Source: Mytilinidion resinicola (lineage: Eukaryota > Ascomycota > Dothideomycetes > Mytilinidiales > Mytilinidiaceae). From it: DNA of 64,000 bases. The number at the start of each line of letters is the position of its first letter. The first letter of the stretch is position 1. The stretch is taken from the NCBI RefSeq assembly GCF_010093595.1, contig NW_022985447.1, forward strand, positions 535,218 through 599,217, written 5' to 3'. Shown here in pieces: positions 34,886 to 45,033 of this stretch. The translations under genes and the position numbers were made by a program. The notes under the pieces were generated by a model, which was given only the letters and a program-made list of their open reading frames with translations, was not told where the DNA came from and ran no database searches.

Positions 34886-35832
34886 CTTGAAAGATTTCAG
34901 GGGGTATGATCAGGTAGATAGGACAATGTCCCTTCGGTAGACTGTTGGGTTGTACCCCTTGCCTCGACAATCAGAGAATTTCTGTGGATGTAGCCGTAGA
35001 GGCAAACGCAGAGAGTTCGAGATCAGAGACTTGAGGAATGGACGAAGTAGAGAGTACGAAATGTGATGATGGTCAAAGGACTTCGAACGTGGTGTTCTCC
35101 TATATACCTTGATATCAGACAAGAGCCCAAAGAAGAAACATCGTGTCAACGGAGGCACGCGGAGGGTGCAACATGACCCCTCCTGCCCCACCACCGACTT
35201 CCGAGGGACTCAAGATTTTGCCTCCAGAAGGAGAACATTACTCGCAGCAAACACACCCGCAATCCTAGGCCATCGAGATTCTAGGGAACCCGACGGGACT
35301 GAGCTTTGGGCAGCAGTCCATGCATAGGGCTCGATCCAGGGTTCGCAGGGATTGCGGCGAGAGTTGCTGCGTCGAGTCAGTCGTAACGGGCAACTTTGTC
35401 ATGAAAGCTGCTGCTTTGAGACGGCGAGGAAGGTTGAGGAGAGCGGTTGAGCTTGGGCAGGTCGGCCCGGGGGGATGCCGAAGCGGAAGTTTTTGACGAC
35501 CTTCCCCGGAGTTTTCGTCACCCCACAATTCTGCTTCACCATCTTCGGGTCTTAGGGTACTAGAATGGCCTCCCATGGGGTCAGACGACGCCGAACCGAC
35601 ATGCATGGTGGGGTGGTCTGGACGGGGTATTCTGAATGCGGGATTGCCTGATCTGACGGTCAACACCATTTCCGCCGATAGCAGTGGAGAATTGCTGTCA
35701 TTTTCCTTCTCCGTCGCAACAAGTCTGATCTTTCTTTTGCTATATAGGCAATCCACAACGTTCTTTTCCATTGCCTATGTCCTGATTCCAGCGTCCTTCA
35801 ATCTTCATTGTCTTCGTTGATCCACTCCAGTC
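34886..35832. promoter_or_regulatory. Shared divergent promoter, P450 / P450 reductase
   Basis: This 947-bp region lies between outward-facing starts. It contains GAAGCGGAA at 35480-35488 and a TATATAGG at 35740-35747, about 90 bp upstream of the reductase start. Confidence 0.5.
35480..35488 (+). promoter_or_regulatory. Candidate regulator site GAAGCGGAA
   Basis: This is the third GAAGCGGRA match in a divergent promoter of the neighbourhood, 345 bp upstream of the P450 reductase start. Confidence 0.3.
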
Positions 35833-38052
35833 ATGTCTACCCCTCTATTTTCAAGTAATGGCTTGCCTGAGTCTCTTCTGGAGCTCACTCAGCTGGCAAA
35901 GCCTTCCTCCTATGCAGATATCGCTGCCTTGGGCTTGGTTGCTCTTGGTTCAGTAGGCTATCTATTGAGAGGAATCGCGTGGGACAAACCAGACCCGTAT
36001 AACTACATGTTCTACGAAAGACCACAAGAAAAGGATTCTGCTGGCAGAAATGCCCAAAAAGAGACCAGAAACATAGCTCAGAAACTTGACGAATCTGTGA
36101 GCATCTCTTCTGATCATTTGACTCTGCCCAGACACTAATGACTCCAGGAAAAATCCCTCGTAATCTTCTGGGGCTCGCAATCTGGCACTGCCGAAGCCAT
36201 CGCGAACCGCCTCGCAAGAGAATGCCATCTCCGATTTGGCCTAAACTGCATGGCAGCAGACCTCTCCGACTACGACACCGAGACCATCGCCCTCATTCCT
36301 CAGACAAAGTTCGCCATCTTCATCATGTCGACGTTTGGCGAAGGTGATCCAAGTGACAACTCTGCTGGCTTGTGGGAGTGGGTGTTGAAGTCTACCGACA
36401 TCAAGCTCCAAAACCTCCGATACATGGCATTCGGTCTTGGAAACAGCAACTACAAATACTACAACCGCGTTATCGACGTTGTGGCAGAAGCGTTGGACAA
36501 GTTCGGCGCCCAGAAGTTGATGCCAGTAGGCCGAGCGGACGATGCTACAGGCACCACAGAGGAAGACTTTATGGGATGGAGAGACGAGCTCTTCACCGTT
36601 TTTCGGAAGGACCTGCATTTCAAGGAACACGAGATCGCATACGAGCCTACGCTATCGGTGGAGGAGGACGAGTCTCTCGACATCATCGACCTACATCACG
36701 GTGAACCAATGCATCCACGAGAGAATGCCAAATCAGCAGCGAGCTGCTCACCTATCAAAGCACTCAACATTGTCTCTTCCCGCGAGCTCTTCACCTCATC
36801 GTCTCGCAACTGTATCCATATGGAGCTTGACATCAATGACCACTCAGAACTGCACTACAAGACAGGTGATCATCTCGCCGTATGGCCAACAAACCCGGAC
36901 GACGAAGTGGAGCGACTTCTCCGTGTACTGGGTCTCTCTGAGCGCCGCGATATCCCCGTCAGCGTCAAATCACTCGACGAAACCGTCAAAGTTAAAGTCC
37001 CTACACCAACGACGCTCTCTGCACTCTTCCGCTATTACCTCGAGATCTGTGCACCCATCTCCCGGGACACCATGGCCAGCCTCGCTCAGTTCGCCCCCAA
37101 TCCTGCCACAAAAACCTACCTTACCACCCTCGCCACCTCAAAAGATGCCTATGCCGACTTCCTAACCCGCAACTACCTCACCATCGGCCGTCTCCTCGAA
37201 GCCGCTCTCGCCTCCGACACCTCCAGCCCACCCACCTGGCCCACCCTCCCCCTCTCCTGGCTCCTCGAAACCCTCCCGCACACCCAACCGCGCTACTACT
37301 CCATCTCCTCCTCCTCCGCCATCTCTCCCCGGACCCCCGCCATTACCGCCCTAGTCACCAGCACACCCCTCCCCTCCAACCCCTCCCAATCCATCAACGG
37401 CGTCACCAGCAACTATCTCCTCGCTCTCTCCCAATCCCACCGCTCCTCCTCCTCCTCCATCACCCAGCCCGCCTCCTCCATCTACACCCTCACAAACCCC
37501 TCCCTCGCCCTCTCCGGCGACTCCCCCAGTGGCCACAAACTCCACGCCCACATCCGTAAATCCAAATTCAAGCTCCCCCTCTCCGCCCTCACGCCCCTCA
37601 TCATGGTCGCCGCGGGCACCGGCCTCGCGCCCTTCCGTGCCTTCATCTCCGAGCGCGCACGCCTCGCGGCTGTCGGGAAAGAGGTCGGGCCCATGGTGCT
37701 CTTCTTCGGCTGCCGCGACCCGGCGGAGGACTATATCTACCAGGAGGGGCTGGAGGGGTATGTCAAGCAGTTGGAGGGGAAGCTGAGGGTGGTGACGGCG
37801 TTTTCGAGGGTCGGGGGGAAGAAGGTGTATGTGCAGGACCGCGTAAGGGAGGAGGGGGATGAGGTGGTGCGGTTGTTGACGGAGGAGGCGGGGAATTTCT
37901 ATGTTTGTGGGCGGGCGAGTATGGCGAGGGAGGTTGGGAAGGTGGTGCAGGGGGCGGTGGGGAGGGGGAAGGGGTGGGAGGAAGAGGAGGTGAAGCAGTG
38001 GAGCGAGGGGGTTAAGAGGAGGGGGAAGTGGGGTGAGGATGTTTGGGGTTAG
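35833..38052 (+). CDS. NADPH-cytochrome P450 reductase, 722 aa
   Basis: Transfers electrons from NADPH through FAD and FMN to P450s at the endoplasmic reticulum. Exons 35833-36096 and 36148-38052; intron 51 bp, phase 0. In order: one membrane anchor (about residues 28-46); FMN-binding FWGSQSGTAEAIA (about 95) and STFGEGDPSDNS (about 150); FAD motif RYYSISSSS (about 470); NADPH motifs VAAGTGLAPFRAF (about 575), FFGCR and YVCGRASMAREV; and a penultimate Trp in EDVWG that stacks on FAD. All domains are complete. Fungi normally have one general reductase elsewhere, so this copy beside a P450 is probably a dedicated paralogue (inference). The region around 37140-37560 is unusually rich in CTCC codons for Ser and Pro. 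Confidence 0.95.
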
Positions 38053-39527
38053 TGTTCAGGATTTGGAAGCAGAGGGGTTTGGGGATTTAGGGGTTTGCAT
38101 GAGCGGAGTATTTAGAAGGAGTTCTAGGATAGATCGGTAATCTCTTCGTTGAGATGGTCTATAGGATTACGAGATTGAATTAGTTTTTATCGCATCTACT
38201 TGCTTTCTCCCAGCTCCATGCCACTGGTGAGGTCTCTGCTTCACTCACTTCTATCTCTTTACAGCGAAGACCCCTCCTTACTTTTGCCACAACGACCGAC
38301 ATTTGTCGCATACCTCATAATAGCGACCTGGTCGGCCCTTCCTGCGAATATAGCACAAGGGAGCTTGAACATACAAACTATCCAGTGACTCCATGCTTAC
38401 GAGTCCGCTGTCTTTACATACAGCATACATAACTTTACACGCTTTTTGCGTATGCTACGGGTACCCCGATAGGCTCCTAAAACTCCAAGCACGATGTAAA
38501 GGTCAATGCAGTGTAAATCAGACTACCTTCTAAATCACTAAAGATGTGCTAGTTCAGGTGCTCTTGACAGTGGCGTTGAGTGAGCAGGAATGGAGTCGGA
38601 ATTCGGGTACTCCTTGCAACTGCTTAGGGTACCACGATAGGCTTTTGAAATTGCAAGTCTTGTGCAAAGGCCATAGCAGTGGAACTTAGGTTGCCCTTCG
38701 ACAGGCTAAAGACCACGTAGCTGGGGTACTCCTGACAGTGGCATTGAGCGAGCAAGAGAAGGGCCGGAGCAGTGAAATATCCGTACACTTGAACGTTTCT
38801 TCTAGTACTGGATGTGAACATCGAGGCCGTGGAAATCAGACTACCCCCTAAGTCACCAAAACTGTGCTAGTTAGGGCGCTCCTTACAATGGTGTCGAGCG
38901 AGCAAGACAGGAGCCTAAGCATATCTAAGTATCACTATCAGGCTTTCAAGAGTCTAAATCTAATATAAAATTCATAGCAGTGGAAGTCAGACTACTCGTT
39001 AAGTCCACTACAGACCAGCTAGCTGGAGTGAGCAAAAGTAGAGCCGGGGCCGGGAGATAGCCGAAATGACCAAACTTATGACTTTCATAGCAGTGCTGTA
39101 AGGGTCATACAGATCTTACTGTAGCGCTCTAGCTCATGAGCTGGGACAGACGTTGCATATGCTCATGGAACAGCGTATAAATGCTGCTGGGTATGCTTAT
39201 TTGATCTCGAGGTTAAGGTGAGACTCTAGGTGACCAGCTCTTGGGGAGGAACGGATGTGCCTTTTGCGCTAAGATGTCTGGAGTATTAGGCCACCTCAGT
39301 TCTCACTCTCACACTCCTCTAGTTTCAGCATTGATGGGAACTAGAGTTTGCACGAGCGGCGATGTTCAGTTATGTGTGTGGAAGAAGTGAGTTGGTATTC
39401 TACTCTATCCCATAGATAAGAAGAATCGTTCCGTCTTGAAAACTCCATTTCAATCCAGTCCCACGCTCCAAAAAACGTCCTAAGCTCAAAGTATATACAA
39501 AAGCTCACACTTTCCCTCTGCTCTTCT
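38053..39527. other. Convergent intergenic region holding a repeat array
   Basis: This 1.5-kb stretch lies between the 3' ends of the reductase and the transporter. Its central half is the dispersed-repeat array at 38449-39110. No gene is seen. Confidence 0.5.
38449..39110 (+). repeat. Tandem array of a 150-170 bp dispersed repeat, four diverged copies
   Basis: The unit runs GGGTACCxCGATAGGCT, then CAAG and TGTAAAGG-like sequence, AGCAGTGGAAxTCAG, CTAAGTCAC-like, GTGCTAGTT-like, and CTCCTGACAGTGGCxTTGAG-GAGCAAGA. The central AGCAGTG part recurs at about 38503, 38671, 38823 and 38974 (spacings 168, 152 and 151 bp). A fifth fragment starts near 39082. A single related copy lies at 28200-28362 in the same orientation, so the family is mobile or was duplicated. 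No coding capacity and no terminal inverted repeats were recognised. Confidence 0.7.
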
Positions 39528-41243
39528 CTAAACATGCACAGCTAGCTTGGTGTCTGGATCAACATGAGCATGCATGCCATGGGACTTGACTTCCTTCTGG
39601 ATCTCGCGCGCGCGGCGCACACAACCGCGGAAAGAGGGCTGAGCAAAGACCTCGCGGATGTCCTCGAGGGTCATGCCCTTGACCTCAGGGTAGCACCACC
39701 AGACAGCAACCCAGCCGAGGATACAGATGGCGGCGTAGAAGCCGAAGGCACCGGAGGGAGTGGTGTTCTCCATCTGGGAGAGGAAAGTGGAGGCGACGAT
39801 AACGTTGGAGCCCCAGCATGTCATCGTCAACATCATCGTGCCCATAGCGCGAACCTCCATGGGGAAGAACTCAGAGCTCAACCAGGCGGTGTTGCCCATA
39901 CCGGAGGAGTAGAAGCCAACGTAGCAGACCATGGAGACGAGAACAATGATAGCCGGGGGGCCGACTTTAGTGCCCGCTTTTAGAGAGAGATCGTGGTTGA
40001 CTGGGATCCAGTGGAAAGCGACAGCCGCAACGACGAGGAAGAGACCCATAAATTGCATGGTGCAGAGCAATATGCGGCGGCGGCCAATACGGTCGACGAG
40101 CATGAGGTTGACCCAGGTGAAGAAGAAGTTGGTTCCGGCGATGATAGTTCCGACGGCCACGGGGTTGGAGAAGCCAACGAGGGCGAAGAGGGTCGAAGAG
40201 TAGTACATGAGCGAGTTGAAACCACCGAGCTGGGAAATAGCCATGAGACCGCAAGCGCAGACGAGAGCACGGAAGTTGCCGGGAATAACATAGAGCTGCT
40301 TGAGCACCCACCATTGGCTCTTGCCGGCGGTCAGGTCTTTGGACTCCTGGACGTGGATGGTGATGTGCTGGACCTTCTGGTCGACCTGGAGGTCGGTGGC
40401 GTGGGGGTAGATGCTGCGGATGACAACGCGGGCTTGATCGGCCTTGCCGTGGTAGATGAGCTGGCGAGGAGATTCAGGGCAGAATGGGAGAAGGCAGCAG
40501 AGAATGATGGCTGGGATAGCACCACCACCGACCATGTAGCGCCAGCCGCCTGTAATGTGTCAGTGATGCTCATGGGGCAAAGAGGAGCAGACATTGCAAC
40601 GTACCAGCGACTTTTGCGAATCCAGCACCAATGCCGTAGGAAACCAACTGGCCCCCAGTGATAGACATGTTGTCTAAGCCAATCATGCGTCCGCGATACT
40701 TGGCAGGGGAAACTTCTGCAATGTACATGGGGACACTATGACTGCATTAGTAATGTGTGGTTGTAGTCTTCCTTGCTTCTCTTACATCATGGCAGCGGAA
40801 CCGACACCGAAACCAACAACGAGACGTCCCACGGTCATCTGAGCGAGTCCAAAGGATGCAGCTTGAAGAATGGCTCCGAGGATGAAGAGAACGCATCCGA
40901 CGTAGATAGCAGGCTTGCGGCCAAACTTGTCAGCGGTGGCACCGGCGAAGATGGCTCCAAAGAAGGCGGCACCAGAAGTGACGGAGGTGATGAGTTCCTT
41001 TTCGTTGGAGGAGAGAGTGTGACCGAGATCACGGCCGATGTAGACAAGGACGGCGGAGATGATGCCAGTGTCGTATCCGAAGAGCATACCGCCAATGGCA
41101 GCGGTGATGGAGACTAGCCATGAGTATCTCCCGGTCTGGGTCTGCTCAATGGTGTCGAGGGAGTCGAGGGTCTGCCCTTCGCTGGCGACGTGCTCGACAT
41201 GGTTGCTGCCGAGCTTCTCGTCGGCAAACTCAGATTGGCCCAT
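39528..41243 (-). CDS. MFS myo-inositol transporter (ITR type), 536 aa
   Basis: Exons 41243-40786, 40735-40605 and 40549-39528; introns 50 and 55 bp, phases consistent. Twelve hydrophobic segments are visible. Sugar-porter signatures: ADKFGRKPA after segment 2, PMYIAEVSPAKYRG, PESPRQLIY, and VDRIGRRRIL after segment 8. GYDTGIISAVLVYIG and the IYPHATDLQVDQKV loop are close in style to yeast Itr1/Itr2 inositol/proton symporters rather than hexose carriers. The start at 41243 is chosen because family N-tails are short; an upstream in-frame ATG at 41363 would add about 40 Ser-rich residues. Together with MIOX this is the strongest sign of an inositol-use locus. It is head-to-head with the Zn2Cys6 regulator gene. 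Confidence 0.92.
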
Positions 41244-42295
41244 GATGAGGGAATACGAGGTAGAAGACGGAGGCGGAGACGAGAGAGACGAAGAGAGACG
41301 AGACAAGGATGAGATGCTCTTGGAGAGTGTGGAGGTGACGCTGGAGATGATGGACAGAAGCATGGCGATCAGGCCCAAGTTATATAGAAGTCACAGGCGT
41401 TGAAACATGCCACCCCAGATAGCCCACCGCAAAGTGGCCCACATACCCCGGAGCGGGTATGGACTAGGTTTGCGGAGAAGATGGGTCTTGGGGAAACGGC
41501 AAGCAACTTGTTCCGCCTGGTCCAAGTGCCGTCAGAGGCTGCCCGAAAGTTAAACTTGATCCCATCTGCACGCCACCTGTGCAGACCACGCGACAAGGGA
41601 GATCCAGACCATGCAGGTGCCGCGATCTGCCGCGTGGGAGGGTGTGAATACTCGTGGGAGCCGACGTGCGGCCGACGCTGAAAGGGGCGTTGGTGTCGCC
41701 TGGGCTGGTTCGGGGTGCCGCGTCCGCGCTCCACACCCTCCCAGCACACCAGAATGCGGGGACCCCAGACGACGCCTTGCATCCGGCCAGGCGGTCCATG
41801 GTGGCCGGACGGCGCCTCGAACACCAGGCGAGGCATCGCGGCAGACAGAAACGACCGTGTTCGGCATCCAGCACCCAGGGCGACTGTCGGAATGATGGTA
41901 GCAGGTAAGTCGGGCCGAGCAGTGTCGAGCAGGCTTGGACCACGGCACAGACGGCGCGACGGCGTATGACTTGTCAGCCCAGAGGGCGAGCCGGCCCCAG
42001 TAGCAGTCTGGCAATCGTGGTCTGGTTCCCCTCGTCCTCCACGCCCCCGTATTCGAATCCCCGTACTGTTGTGCTGCAAGTGGTCCAGCGGCTGGGCCAT
42101 CTCCGCACGAATCGGCACGCCAACCCCACAGAGGCCAACCCCGCAAAACGCTGCCCGCGTCAGCTGATTTAGGAAACTTCCTGTGCCGTCTGAAAGAGGA
42201 TATCTTCAGCGGCCCTCGCCCTTTGCTGCTCCCGCTGCCCTTGCGTCCCTCCAACTCCTTCCAGAACCTCGCTAAGACCCGGAACCACCTGCTCC
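41244..42295. promoter_or_regulatory. Shared divergent promoter, inositol transporter / Zn2Cys6 regulator
   Basis: This 1.05-kb GC-rich region lies between outward-facing starts. A weaker match to the shared motif, GGAGCGGGT, lies at 41450-41458. The long frames on both strands here reflect base composition and carry no domain. Confidence 0.5.
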
Positions 42296-45033
42296 ATGCC
42301 GCGCGAACGCGCCATGTCCAACTCGACTCCACGAACAAGAACCGGGTGCCAGGTAAGTCTCCCGTGATGCTCAGGAGATACCGCTCCATTTCCTAATCCG
42401 GCATATCATCAGAGTTGTCGCGTCCGGTATGCATTCTACGAATGGAAGTCTGAATCATTGAGTATTCGCTTATGATGTCACCCCTGGTATAGGCACCTTA
42501 AATGTAAGCTTGTTCAATCTTCCCGTGATTGGCTGTGCTAATGACGATGTTCTATAGGCGATGAACAGAGACCTTCGTGCTCCAGATGTCTGAAAAGTGG
42601 CATTGATTGTGTGCGAGGGTACAATATCAGATTCAGACACGGGGCCAATCCCAGGTGAGCTTTCTCACGCTTCAATATTGATATTCGCACCCCTATGTCA
42701 GCATTTCCAATACTTTATAAGCACGTGACTAAGGGCTGTGCAATATCGCTCTTTCCTTGTCTTTTCTGTTATTGCCGTTATCAGATTGCTGACCTCGACA
42801 AGCGTGGCTAATCAGAAAGGCTCTGGTCTCACCAAGTGCGACTATGACTTCGCCGAGAATCAGCCCTGGTGTCGGACGACGCACACCCTCAGCTTCGTAG
42901 ACGAGACTCAGGAGCTGGTCAACATCTACGACCGCGACTCTGAGCCCGAGAACACGAACAGTGCTGCCACTCCCGCTGAGTGGAATGGCAGCATCCGCTC
43001 GGCCCCTGACTCCTTCATGGTCCCCACTCCATCAGCCACTTCTCACCCCACACCTCTCAGGACCAACAGCATAGACACGCCCAACACTGATATTCCCTCA
43101 CCCGCGAAACGACGGAAGCTAGACTCGCCTTTCAACTTCTCCGATGTGTTCCACAACTCTCCAGACAGCAATTCTCGCCTGATCTCCTCTCCGGTAGCTA
43201 GTCACCACCGCCTCCGGGATTCGTTCTCGACTACTTCCGGCCACGAGCCCTTTCGGGATATACTAAACGGGGCCGACAGCTTCGAGCCGCTGGAGCCAAC
43301 AGACTCCCACTGCAGCGAGTTCGCCACAGGCTACTCGGCCGTCTCAGAAACCCTCGCCAGGATCTACCTCGAGGCACCAGCCTGGCCGCTGCAGGACCGA
43401 CACGAGGCCCACTTGATGCGGTACTTCATCGACAATCTGGCCACCTCGTTTGATTTGTGTGATCCCGATCGCCACTTTGCTCTAGTGGTCCCACAGAGGG
43501 CCGCTGTGTGTCCGACGCTTCTGAATGCCATCTTTGCGGCGTCAGCCAGGCATCTGAGTCGTGTCTGCGAGTTCGACCCGTATGTCGCCGACAGGTATCA
43601 CCAAGAATGTCTGAAGCATCTTATTCCGATGCTGAACGACACTGCGGCTATCATGGATGAGAATCTGCTGGCCGCTACGGTCATACTGCGGTTTTTGGAG
43701 GAAGTCGAAGGTAGGACGCCCTTTTCATTCTCCACTCTCAAGCCTTCAAGTCTCTCCACCATGTGGGCTTTCCTCTTCCTCGGAGGGGCGAATGTTCCGC
43801 CAATTCGATAAAGAAGGTCTCGTGATGTGATCGCCTCTGCATTACCTCTGATGGTATCTCCTAGCCCTGGTTCAGCGAGCTAGACTTTGCTATGTGCATC
43901 GAGAGGATACCTGACCCTCTTTCCACCCGATCTACTGCACACTCACATGCATCGGGAGCTGATGTTCACCCCTCTCCTCATTCTTATTGTCATCATGTGG
44001 ACAAGCAGCCCATTAGTGTTGGGCAGCAGCAATAATCACCAGTCTCGACCTCTCACTAACAGCCCACAGTCCCGGTCTCAGGCACCGACACGCAGTCACA
44101 CCTAATCGGGACCCACATCTTCATCAGCGCACAAGAGTCCTCCACCGTCCTCGGCGGCCTCCGCCAAGCCGCCTTCTGGGTCGGGCTGCGGCAGGAGGTC
44201 TACATGGCCTTTGTCAACCAGCGCTCCATCCTCCCCGCCCTGTCTCACTGCAACATCGACCGCTCCTTCGAGCCCGCGTCCGACTGCGTGTGGGCCAACC
44301 GCATCGTCGTCTTCTGTGCCGACGTGCTGCGGTACTGCTTCGGCGACTCGGAGAACAGCACGAATAGGGACAGCGTGGCGACGTATAACCAGCTCGTCGA
44401 ATATAGCCAGGAGTGGGCGGCGTACAAGCCGGATTCGTTCCGGCCGATCTTTTATCGCGAGGCGAAGGGCACGGCGGGGCCTGCGGGTGCGGAGGCGTCT
44501 GGGTTCTTTCCGGAGGTGTGGTTGTTGAGTGATAGTGTGGTGACCGGGCTGCAGCATTATCACCTTGCGAGGATACTGCTGACAGCGCATAATCCCAAGG
44601 TGCCGCGGTTGGGGCCGGCGCAGAGGGCGGCGTTGAAGGTTATGGATGTGAGTTTGTGGTTTTCCTTGGCTAAACGAGCCCCTTGATATGAGCTGTTACT
44701 GACAACGAGATAGGAAGAGATCAAAACGGATGTTCGTACGCTCTGTGGGATGGCAGAGTCGAACTCGAAGACTCCGCCGAATTATGTGTAAGTGTCTCCT
44801 TGATAGCTCACCCTCATCTTCCTCCTCCTCCCTCCCGTCCGACGCCATGTATAACTCTTCTAACGCCTTACAGCACCGCATCAATGGCCATAGCCATGGC
44901 CGGCGACCGCTTCACCGAGCGCGCCGAGCAAGAAGCCTTGCTGGAAATCATCCTGAAAACGGAGAAGATCCACGCCTGGCCGACCAGCACGGCGCAGACG
45001 CACTTGAAAGAGGCGTGGGGATGGGAGGAGTGA
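42296..45033 (+). CDS. Zn(II)2Cys6 transcription factor with fungal-specific regulatory domain, 638 aa, eight exons
   Basis: Exons 42296-42352, 42413-42426, 42493-42503, 42558-42654, 42785-43710, 44070-44647, 44714-44787 and 44874-45033; every junction keeps phase. Exons 2 and 3 are microexons of 14 and 11 bp. Only with both included does the zinc cluster close: Cys18, Cys21, Cys28, Cys35, Cys38 and Cys45, with spacings 2-6-6-2-6. Then come LTFVDE-type sequence (LSFVDETQELVNIYD), a low-complexity Ser/Pro linker, and a regulatory domain (DRHEAHLMRYFIDNLATSFDLCD, EEVEVPVSGTDTQSHLIGTH, GGLRQAAFWVGLRQEVYMAF) of the type found in many nuclear regulators of catabolic clusters. Intron 5 is 359 bp, long for this genome. 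Head-to-head with the inositol transporter, it is the natural candidate regulator of the locus (inference). Confidence 0.9.

Noticed and set aside
35265..35771. 168-codon minus-strand frame in the P450/CPR promoter
   Set aside because: No start context, splice partner or domain; it lies wholly in the divergent regulatory region.
41550..42389. 279-codon minus-strand frame between transporter and regulator
   Set aside because: GC-rich promoter region; it overlaps the first regulator exon, the composition is random (Trp/Arg/Gly-rich), and several other frames are open in the same place.
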